From contig JAQTNK010000035.1 of assembly GCA_028713915.1 (NCBI GenBank), positions 1 through 46,406 of the forward strand: a DNA stretch of 46,406 nt. The letters run 5' to 3'. The notes below the pieces were generated by a model. That model did not search any database, had not been told where the DNA came from, and saw nothing but the letters and a program-made list of their open reading frames with translations. Position 1 is the first letter of the stretch; each line of letters opens with the position of its first letter. Of the stretch, positions 19,847-25,903 are shown one piece after another. Source of the DNA: Rhodocyclaceae bacterium. GTDB lineage: Bacteria; Pseudomonadota; Gammaproteobacteria; Burkholderiales; Rhodocyclaceae. The translations under genes were made by a program, and so were the position numbers.

Positions 19847-20534
19847 TCCCGACAAAAAATCGCCGACGCTGGCCGACGCCCTGCGCTCCTCGCGCTGGGC
19901 CGCGGGTCTTACGCAGGAGGAATGGACGCAAGTCGACGCCGGGGTGGTCGAGCGGCAAGTTCCCGCCGGCGGCTTCATCTGCCGCAAGGGCGAGCAGGTC
20001 GATTTCTGGTTCGGCCTCATCGACGGCCTGGCGAAAATGTCCTCCGACTGGGTCACCGGCAAGACCGCCACCTACACCGGCCTGCCGCCGGGCGCGTGGT
20101 TCGGCGAAGGCTCGATCCTGAAATCGGAACCGCGCCGCTACGACGTCATCGCCTTGCGCGATTCGCGCGTCGCCTGCCTGCGCCGCGAGACTTTCCTGTG
20201 GCTGCTCGACCACAGCATTCCTTTCAACCGCTACCTGCTGGTGCAGCTGAACGAGCGCCTCGGCCAGTTCATAGGTCTGCTCGAATCGGAGCGTCTGCTC
20301 GACACCGACACGCGCGTCGCGCGCTGCCTGGCGGGCCTGTTCAATCCCATTCTCTACCCCGGCCTCGGTCCGCAGCTCGCCATCTCGCAGGAAGAGATCG
20401 GCTACCTCGCCGGCGTCTCGCGCCAGCGCGTCAATCGCTCGCTGAAGGTCCTCGAGGACGCCGGCTTCCTCAGCATCGAATACGGCGGCGTCACCATCCG
20501 CGACCTCGACGGCCTGCGCCGCTTCGGCGGCTGA
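19836..20534 (+). CDS. Crp/Fnr-family transcriptional regulator
   Basis: This 232-residue regulator has an N-terminal cyclic-nucleotide-binding-like beta-roll (FICRKGEQVDFWFGLIDGLAKM ... GAWFGEGSILK), a dimer helix (LLESERLLDTDTRVARCLAG) and a C-terminal winged helix (ISQEEIGYLAGVSRQRVNRSL). No Cys cluster of the Fnr type is present, so it is not an oxygen sensor of that kind. GTG at 19836 is chosen because TATAAT lies only six bases upstream, implying a leaderless mRNA. It is divergent from the ligase/Liv operon and is a candidate regulator of it. Confidence 0.85.
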   Translation: MADNPDKKSPTLADALRSSRWAAGLTQEEWTQVDAGVVERQVPAGGFICRKGEQVDFWFGLIDGLAKMSSDWVTGKTATYTGLPPGAWFGEGSILKSEPRRYDVIALRDSRVACLRRETFLWLLDHSIPFNRYLLVQLNERLGQFIGLLESERLLDTDTRVARCLAGLFNPILYPGLGPQLAISQEEIGYLAGVSRQRVNRSLKVLEDAGFLSIEYGGVTIRDLDGLRRFGG

Positions 20535-20566
20535 GCGATGGCGCCGGAAGACGCGGAGTTTCTCGC

Positions 20567-22183
20567 ATGCTGCGGCTGACTGAAATCAAGCTCCCGCTCG
20601 ACCACGCCGAAGGCGCGCTGCGCGCGGCCGCCTGCAAGCGCCTGGGCGTGGCCGACCGCGAGCTGCTCGCTTGCACGGTCTTCCGCCGCAGCTTCGACGC
20701 GCGCAAGAAATCGGCCATCATGCTGATCTACGCGCTCGACGTCGAGGTCCGCAACGAAGCGGCCGTGCTCGAACGCCCGCGCGACCCGCACGTCATGCCG
20801 ACGCCGGACACCCGCTACCGTTTCGTCGCCCAGGCGCCGGCCGCGTTGGCGTCGCGCCCGGTCGTCATCGGCACCGGTCCGTGCGGCCTTTTCGCCGGCC
20901 TGATGCTGGCGCAGATGGGTTTTCGCCCGATCATCCTGGAGCGCGGCAAGGCCGTGCGCGAGCGCACCAAGGACACCTGGGGACTGTGGCGCCAAGGCAA
21001 GCTCGATCCCGAGTCGAACGTGCAGTTCGGCGAAGGCGGCGCCGGCACGTTCTCCGACGGCAAGCTGCACAGCCAGATCAAGGACCCGCAGCACCGCGGC
21101 CGCAAGGTGCTGGAGGAATTCGTCAAGGCCGGCGCGCCGGCGGAAATCCTCTACGTCGCCAAGCCGCACATCGGCACGTTCCGCCTCGTCGGCATGGTCG
21201 AGCAGATGCGCGCGACCATCATCGCGCTCGGCGGCGAAGTGCGCTTCGGCGCCAAGGTCGAGGAGATCGAGATCGAGCGCCATGCCGACGGCAACGGCCA
21301 GATGCGTGCCGTCGTGCTCGCCGGCGGCGAACGCATCGCCGCCGACCACGTCGTGCTGGCCGTCGGCCACAGCGCGCGCGACACTTTCCAGATGCTGTTC
21401 GAGCATGGCGTTTACATCGAGGCCAAGCCCTTCTCCATCGGCGTGCGCATCGAGCATCCGCAGGCGCTGATCGATCGCGCCCGCTTCGGCAAGTTCGCCG
21501 GCCACCCTCTGCTCGGCGCCGCCGACTACAAGCTCGTGCATCACTGCGGCAACGGCCGCGCCGCCTACAGCTTCTGCATGTGCCCCGGCGGCACCGTCGT
21601 CGCCGCCACGTCCGAGGCAGGACGCGTCGTCACCAACGGCATGAGCCAGTACTCGCGCAACGAGCGCAACGCCAACAGCGGCATCGTTGTCGACATCAGC
21701 CCCGAAGTCGATTACCCCGGCCACCCGCTCGCCGGCATCGAGTTCCAGCGCCGCTGGGAATCGAAGGCCTTTGAAGCCGGCGGCGGCAGCTACGCGGCGC
21801 CGGCCCAGCGCGTCGGCGACTTCCTCGCCGGCCGGCCCTCGGCGGCGCCCGGCGCCGTCGAGCCCTCCTACACGCCCGGCGTGCATTGGACCGATCTGGC
21901 GCTGTGCCTGCCGCCCTTCGTCGTCGCCGCCTTGCGCGAAGCGCTGCCCGCCTTCGACAAGCAGATTCCCGGCTTCGCCATGGCCGACGCGGTGATGACC
22001 GGCGTCGAAACGCGCACCTCGTCGCCGATCCGCATCAAGCGCGGCGAGGATTTGCAGAGCGTGAATACGCGCGGGCTCTATCCGGCCGGCGAAGGCGCCG
22101 GGTATGCCGGCGGCATTTTGTCCGCCGGCGTCGACGGCATCAAGGTGGCGGAGGCGGTGGCGCGGTCGCTGGTCGCGTCTTAA
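20567..22183 (+). CDS. FAD-dependent dehydrogenase of the COG2509 type, function unknown
   Basis: This 538-residue flavoprotein has an N-terminal domain (about residues 1-95), then the FAD Rossmann motif VVIGTGPCGLFAGLMLAQMG, a second segment NVQFGEGGAGTFSDGKLHSQ, and a C-terminal FAD motif LYPAGEGAGYAGGILSAGVDG. This pattern marks the widespread uncharacterised NAD(FAD)-utilising dehydrogenases. A Cys-containing FCMCPGGTVV lies mid-protein. The ATG at 20567 follows GCGGAG. It starts 32 bases after the regulator gene and may be co-transcribed. Confidence 0.9.
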   Translation: MLRLTEIKLPLDHAEGALRAAACKRLGVADRELLACTVFRRSFDARKKSAIMLIYALDVEVRNEAAVLERPRDPHVMPTPDTRYRFVAQAPAALASRPVVIGTGPCGLFAGLMLAQMGFRPIILERGKAVRERTKDTWGLWRQGKLDPESNVQFGEGGAGTFSDGKLHSQIKDPQHRGRKVLEEFVKAGAPAEILYVAKPHIGTFRLVGMVEQMRATIIALGGEVRFGAKVEEIEIERHADGNGQMRAVVLAGGERIAADHVVLAVGHSARDTFQMLFEHGVYIEAKPFSIGVRIEHPQALIDRARFGKFAGHPLLGAADYKLVHHCGNGRAAYSFCMCPGGTVVAATSEAGRVVTNGMSQYSRNERNANSGIVVDISPEVDYPGHPLAGIEFQRRWESKAFEAGGGSYAAPAQRVGDFLAGRPSAAPGAVEPSYTPGVHWTDLALCLPPFVVAALREALPAFDKQIPGFAMADAVMTGVETRTSSPIRIKRGEDLQSVNTRGLYPAGEGAGYAGGILSAGVDGIKVAEAVARSLVAS

Positions 22184-22207
22184 CGGCGCTGCGGTTTCTG
22201 CACCGCC

Positions 22208-22387
22208 GGAGGCCAAGGCCAAGCGCATCGCCTCATGCGCTCCCGCCCTGCGGGTTCCCGCGCCGCCGTCACGCCGGCCGGCCGGCCGCTAAGCTCGCTG
22301 CGCTCAAACAACGCGGCCGGAAACCCCGGCCAGCGCGCCATCGCCGCGGCGGTCGCAAAATCGGCGACGCGCTTGGCCTTGGCCTCC
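22208..22387 (+). repeat. Dispersed 138-bp repeat, copy A, inside a 19-bp paired stem
   Basis: The core 22229-22366 matches the reverse complement of 25050-25187 in 137 of 138 positions. It is enclosed by perfect inverted arms of 19 bases, GGAGGCCAAGGCCAAGCGC at 22208-22226 and its complement at 22369-22387. The copy begins 25 bases after the stop of the FAD dehydrogenase. The core contains GGCCGG-rich palindromes. It belongs to a type of palindromic repeat often found after stop codons in betaproteobacteria, though I recognise the type rather than a named family. Confidence 0.85.
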
Positions 22388-22417
22388 TCTGCCATCGACC
22401 GTCCCGCGCCAGAACGC

Positions 22418-22446
22418 TTGCATGGCCGGCAAGTACATTGTCTAAT
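22418..22446 (+). promoter_or_regulatory. Candidate promoter reading into the cassette array
   Basis: TTGCAT (22418-22423), a 17-base spacer and TCTAAT (22441-22446). The -10 matches five of six positions and the -35 only three. It would transcribe both cassettes with a leader of about 115 bases. Confidence 0.35.
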
Positions 22447-22480
22447 GCGTCATGGATATGCGATTCGCACCGCCGCCGCG

Positions 22481-22523
22481 CCCGTCAGCCGATATTGAAA
22501 TATTGACGGGATATGTTCCGTCA
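22481..22523 (+). repeat. Three alternating complementary arms in the cassette leader
   Basis: CCCGTCA (22481-22487), TGACGGG (22504-22510) and CCGTCA (22518-22523). The middle arm can pair with either neighbour, so two hairpins are mutually exclusive. This could be a repressor operator or an attenuator-like switch. The rest of 22388-22542 shows no gene and no integrase remnant. Confidence 0.5.
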
Positions 22524-22543
22524 TTTCGGCGCCACACATAACG

Positions 22544-23419
22544 TTAGCCTTCACCGGAGATTTCGGTCATGAAGAAGCAGAAGGAATATCGAGATACTCG
22601 GTTTGCTGCTGAGGTTCTGAAAGAAGCGATTGCTCAGATAAAGGAAGTTGCCGGACGAGCGAAAGTCGAACTGACGCAAAGCGACTTCAAAGTTGACCAT
22701 GACGACTCCACGTGGCAGTACGATGCCTTCGAGGAATTCTTAGCAGACTTTCGTAAATACAAGGGATATGCCTATTGCACCGTGTACGGGGGTGCATTCG
22801 ATCTCACTGTGACGTTTGACAGAAGAACTGTTTCGGTCAGTGTCAAAGCGCCTCAACGTGCGGATATCGAAGCAGTATTCGATGTCTTTGAGAAATCAGC
22901 GTCCGGCGCCAGGTTGGAACCACCACCGGCTCCCCCTCCCAAGAAGCCTGTTGTTTTTGTAGGGCATGGTCGTAGTCCTGCCTGGCGCGACCTAAAAGAT
23001 CACATGCAAGACAAACACGGCATTGAAATCGAAGCGTATGAAACGGGTGCCCGCGCCGGCCATACGATCCGAGACATATTGGAAGACATGGCTTCAAAGA
23101 GTTCATTTGCGGTACTCGTGCTCACTGGCGAAGATGAGCAAGCTGATGGAAATCTTCGTAGTCGGCAAAACGTAATTCACGAAGCAGGATTGTTTCAAGG
23201 CCGTCTTGGCTTTGCACGAGCAATTCTCTTGTTGGAAGATGGCGTTGAAGAATTCTCAAATGTCCAAGGAGTTCAGTACATCCGCTTTGGACGAGGCAAC
23301 ATCCGGGAAACGTTTGGTGAAGTACTCGCTACTCTTCGTCGTGAGTTCCCGATATGAAGGCTAACCCATCAATCCACCGGAGCTGCGCGAAAAGCCGCGC
23401 AGCCCGGTGATTTCAAACG
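22544..23419 (+). mobile_element. Integron gene cassette 1 (TIR-like gene plus attC)
   Basis: The cassette runs from TTAGCC, after the G of core GTTAGCC (22543-22549), to the G of the next core at 23419. The diagnostic feature is that its opening GTTAGCC is the exact complement of GGCTAAC, the first core of its own attC (23359-23365). It holds one gene and is visibly AT-richer than the surrounding chromosome. Confidence 0.88.
22569..23357 (+). CDS. TIR-like domain protein (CAP12/PCTIR type), predicted NAD-cleaving effector
   Basis: This 262-residue protein has an unrecognised N-terminal region (about 1-115, mixed alpha/beta) and a Pro-rich linker (PPPAPPPKKP). From about residue 125 it has a TIR-like domain of the Pfam CAP12-PCTIR type, with VVFVGHGRSPAWRDLK and RSRQNVIHEAGLFQGRLG. 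The Glu in NVIHE lies where the catalytic Glu of NAD-degrading relatives sits. Such domains act in CBASS and Pycsar defence, where a cyclic nucleotide triggers NAD depletion. No cyclase gene is nearby, so the N-terminal region may sense the trigger itself. The ATG follows CCGGAG. It is the only gene in cassette 1. Confidence 0.85.
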   Translation: MKKQKEYRDTRFAAEVLKEAIAQIKEVAGRAKVELTQSDFKVDHDDSTWQYDAFEEFLADFRKYKGYAYCTVYGGAFDLTVTFDRRTVSVSVKAPQRADIEAVFDVFEKSASGARLEPPPAPPPKKPVVFVGHGRSPAWRDLKDHMQDKHGIEIEAYETGARAGHTIRDILEDMASKSSFAVLVLTGEDEQADGNLRSRQNVIHEAGLFQGRLGFARAILLLEDGVEEFSNVQGVQYIRFGRGNIRETFGEVLATLRREFPI

Positions 23420-23425
23420 TTATGC
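23359..23425 (+). other. attC recombination site 1
   Basis: Cores GGCTAAC (23359-23365) and GTTATGC (23419-23425) bracket an imperfect palindrome. The arm 23375-23389 pairs with 23396-23409 over 14 base pairs when A23381 is left unpaired. That extrahelical base is characteristic of attC sites. The terminal loop is short (AAAAGC), as in small attC sites. Confidence 0.92.
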
Positions 23426-23440
23426 CCTTACGGAGCCAAT

Positions 23441-23863
23441 ATGAAAGTCTGCGGCGTTGATATCAAAGGTAGCGAGGCAATCCTAGCCGTTGCCCATCTA
23501 GCAAAGGGCCAGCTAAGTCATATTGCGACCGATACCAAGAAGATCGCACTAGCTGATGACGATGAGTCAGCCAACGTTAAATCCTTCTTTGAATTGGTCG
23601 CTGGCTTTATGCGAGACAACGGCATCAAGCATATAGCCATCAAGAAGCGTGGGAAGAAGGGCGACTACGCCGGGGGGCCGACCACATTCAAGATCGAAGG
23701 TCTACTCCAAATGCTTGCCAACTGCGACGTGACATTGATTTCTCCGCAGACAATCGGTGCACACGTAAAAAAGCACGCTTTTGTTTTGCCGGCTACGCTG
23801 AACAAGTACCAACATGACGCGTACTGCACCGCTTGCACCGCAATTCTGAAGGCATCCGAGTGA
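23441..23863 (+). CDS. DUF3010 family protein (RNase H-like fold)
   Basis: This 140-residue protein matches the DUF3010 pattern: start MKVCGVDIKGSEAILAV with an acidic residue in the first strand (Asp7), a central AIKKRGKKGDYAGGPTTFKIEG, and LISPQTIGAHVKK. DUF3010 proteins are predicted to have a RuvC/RNase H-like fold; their biochemical function is not known to me. They occur in Vibrio, where large chromosomal integrons are common. CGGAG precedes the ATG. The stop TGA overlaps the kinase GTG by four bases (GTGA), so the two are translationally coupled. Confidence 0.85.
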   Translation: MKVCGVDIKGSEAILAVAHLAKGQLSHIATDTKKIALADDDESANVKSFFELVAGFMRDNGIKHIAIKKRGKKGDYAGGPTTFKIEGLLQMLANCDVTLISPQTIGAHVKKHAFVLPATLNKYQHDAYCTACTAILKASE

Positions 23864-24954
23864 GCGCGCTGTATATAGAAGGCACCAGTGCGCCTCCGGA
23901 GATAAAAAGGGCGCTACGCGAGTTATCGAAAAACATTGCCTTCACAAAAGAGGACATCAAGGCGTCAAACGGTTATGTTTTCTTTGGCACCAATCGGATA
24001 ACGGAAAAAAGTGTCGCAGTAAAGTTCTATTACTGGGGAGGCAAAGCAGAGTTCCACGCTGAACCGAAACAACTAGCCCAGATTGAAGCCGACAGCGTTC
24101 TAAAGATTCACGATGCAGCACTCTTAGACGCCAAATGGGCGTATTTCGTTACTCCCAACTGTACAAACGGTGACTTGGACGAAGTACTTGAGGCTACGTC
24201 GCTGGGGAATCTGGCGGCGATCGATTACACCTACCAGATTCTCTCTGGTCTAAGCCATCTGCATGCGAAGCGATTTATTCACCGCGACATCAAGCCGGCA
24301 AACATCTACATTTCCGATGACAACAAGGCAGTTATCGGTGATTTCGGGTCCGTAAAGCGAATTCCGGAAGGTGCATCATCGATTCCCGCTTCTAGTCATT
24401 CCCTTCTATATCGTCCTCCAGAAAGCATTACCAAGAACTCGTATGGTGTTGTTGGCGATATTTACCAAGCAGGCATAGTTCTATATCAGCTTCTTGGAGG
24501 TCCACTTCCTTACGACAGCCGTGCTTGGCTCTCACGCAGAGAAATCGAACACTATGAGTCGATTACGTTGCCGAACGACCAGCGAGAATTTGTTGACCAA
24601 TGCATTCGCTCCCGAATCATCTCAGGAAAAGTGCTGAGTCTCTCGGCATTGCCTCCCTGGGTTTCCCCCAGTTTGAAGCGACTCATACGAAAAGCCTGCC
24701 ATCTGGAAGGTGCGCAACGTTTTGTCAATGCGTCTTCCTTCATGGCAAAGCTGCATGACATTCGGCCATCGATACTGGACTGGCAGATCATCGATGGAGT
24801 TCCCGTCCTGAATGGAGCAACTAGTTATCGGATAGTCGAGACGCCAAACGGCCTTGGTGTTCAGAAACGCGTCAAAGGTGATTGGAGAAACGACAATGGC
24901 TTCGAGGGGGTGACCATGGAGGAGCTAGTTGATGAAATATCCCAACGGGCATAA
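23860..24954 (+). CDS. Serine/threonine protein kinase
   Basis: This 364-residue kinase has the Hanks motifs: the VAIK-like lysine in KSVAVKFYYW, catalytic loop HRDIKPANIYI, GDFGSVK, and an APE-like RPPESI, so it appears catalytically intact. No transmembrane helix or PASTA domain is present, so it is probably cytosolic. A C-terminal extension of about 70 residues follows the kinase fold. The start is the GTG at 23860 that overlaps the DUF3010 stop. The TAA stop lies inside the first core of attC2, showing tight fitting to the cassette boundary. Cassette-borne kinases are uncommon. A role in phage defence or signalling with the DUF3010 partner is inference. Confidence 0.88.
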   Translation: MSALYIEGTSAPPEIKRALRELSKNIAFTKEDIKASNGYVFFGTNRITEKSVAVKFYYWGGKAEFHAEPKQLAQIEADSVLKIHDAALLDAKWAYFVTPNCTNGDLDEVLEATSLGNLAAIDYTYQILSGLSHLHAKRFIHRDIKPANIYISDDNKAVIGDFGSVKRIPEGASSIPASSHSLLYRPPESITKNSYGVVGDIYQAGIVLYQLLGGPLPYDSRAWLSRREIEHYESITLPNDQREFVDQCIRSRIISGKVLSLSALPPWVSPSLKRLIRKACHLEGAQRFVNASSFMAKLHDIRPSILDWQIIDGVPVLNGATSYRIVETPNGLGVQKRVKGDWRNDNGFEGVTMEELVDEISQRA

Positions 24955-25017
24955 CCCTGCGGTCCACCGGACGCTGCGCGATAAAGCCGCGCAGCGCCGG
25001 TGACCTCCACGTTCCCA
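24949..25017 (+). other. attC recombination site 2
   Basis: The first core GCATAAC (24949-24955) overlaps the kinase stop. Arms 24965-24980 and 24988-25002 pair over 15 base pairs with A24971 extrahelical. The last core is GTTCCCA (25011-25017); only GTT fits the consensus, as expected if the bases after G belong to the flanking chromosome. The arms are nearly identical to those of attC1, which suggests both cassettes came from the same type of integron. Confidence 0.9.
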
Positions 25018-25025
25018 CGCCACCC

Positions 25026-25211
25026 GCCGGCTGCGGCAGGCCGGGGGGCCGCCGATTTTGCGACCGCCGCGGCGATGGCGCGCTGGCCGGGGTTTCCGGC
25101 CGCGTTGTTTGAGCGCAGCGAGTTTAGCGGCCGGCCGGCCGGCGTGACGGCGGCGCGGGAACCCGCAGGGCGGGAGCGCATGAGGCGGCGGCCCGGCCTG
25201 CCGCAGCCGGC
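25026..25211 (-). repeat. Dispersed 138-bp repeat, copy B, inside a 20-bp paired stem
   Basis: The core 25050-25187 is the inverted copy of 22229-22366 with one mismatch. Its outer arms are perfect 20-base complements at 25026-25045 and 25192-25211, but their sequence (GCCGGCTGCGGCAGGCCGGG) is unrelated to the arms of copy A. It lies 40 bases after the stop of the glycine-zipper gene. It has the same orientation relative to that gene as copy A has to the FAD dehydrogenase. Confidence 0.85.
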
Positions 25212-25251
25212 GCGTCCCAGGCGCTCGGTTTCACAACGCCGCTAAAAAGCC

Positions 25252-25812
25252 TCAGCGCCGCACGATGCTCTTGCCCGAGAGCTTGACCGCATCGCCGTCC
25301 TTGAACCCCGGGTCCTTGTCGAAATGGAAGCTGCGCTCGGTGCCGTCTTCCAGACGGACTTTCACCGCCCACACCTTGGTCGTGCGCACGTGTTCCTCGA
25401 CCTTCTTCCCGGCATAGGCGCCGCCGGCCGCGCCGGCGACCGTCGCGACGCTGCGGCCGGTGCCGCTGCCGATCTGATTGCCCAGCAGCGCGCCGGCCAC
25501 GCCGCCGGCGATCAGGCCGACCGGGCTGCTTTCGCCTTTCTTCTCCTCGACGGCGACATGCACCACGGTGCCGCATTCCTTGCAGAGCGCGGCGCCGCCG
25601 CGGGCGCTGGCCACGGCTTTTTCATACTCGGCCTTGGCGTCGCGCAGGCATTGCATGCGCGCGCTCGACGTCGCTTCGTCGGCGCACAACTTCTTGTCGG
25701 ATTGGTAGCGCGCGGTGGCGGCGGCAGCGGCATCGTCCGCGGCCTGCGCGACGGCAAACTGGCCGCCGGCGAGCGCCGCGAGCGCCATCAGGGTTATCTG
25801 CGTCGTCTTCAT
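25252..25812 (-). CDS. Secreted glycine-zipper protein
   Basis: This 186-residue protein has a signal peptide (about residues 1-24, ending AVAQA). A Cys-containing helical region follows (KKLCADEATSSARMQCL, then CKEC). A glycine-zipper hairpin comes next (VGLIAGGVAGALLGNQIGSGTG and VATVAGAAGGAYAG), then a small basic/acidic beta domain. Glycine-zipper 2TM proteins are usually outer-membrane or envelope-stress associated. A GGAG site nine bases before the ATG supports this start. The 3' end faces the cassette island. Confidence 0.82.
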   Translation of the reverse strand: MKTTQITLMALAALAGGQFAVAQAADDAAAAATARYQSDKKLCADEATSSARMQCLRDAKAEYEKAVASARGGAALCKECGTVVHVAVEEKKGESSPVGLIAGGVAGALLGNQIGSGTGRSVATVAGAAGGAYAGKKVEEHVRTTKVWAVKVRLEDGTERSFHFDKDPGFKDGDAVKLSGKSIVRR

Positions 25813-25903
25813 GGTCTTGGCTCCAGTCAGGGAAACTATTCCGAATGGTAGAACAGCCAAGACCGGAAGCCAGCCCCATTTGCCGCCGCCTATTTATGCC
25901 GGC

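Larger units (their letters stand above)
23420..25011 (+). mobile_element. Integron gene cassette 2 (DUF3010 and Ser/Thr kinase genes plus attC)
   Basis: The cassette begins with TTATGC after G23419 and ends at G25011. Its opening GTTATGC (23419-23425) is the exact complement of the first core of its own attC, GCATAAC (24949-24955). It carries two overlapping genes, which is unusual because most cassettes carry one. Confidence 0.88.

Noticed and set aside
22229-22500. Possible small proteins encoded in the two 138-bp repeats
   Set aside because: Frames in both copies look alike only because the DNA repeat is the same. They diverge outside it and have no consistent start signal, so the repeat is better explained as a structured DNA or RNA element.
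22388-22542. Possible integrase remnant or attI next to the first cassette
   Set aside because: No tyrosine recombinase motif can be read on either strand and there is no second attI-like core. Only a weak promoter and hairpin arms are seen.
22184-25251. CBASS or Pycsar operon
   Set aside because: The TIR-like domain suggests it, but there is no nucleotide cyclase, CARF or SAVED domain in the window.
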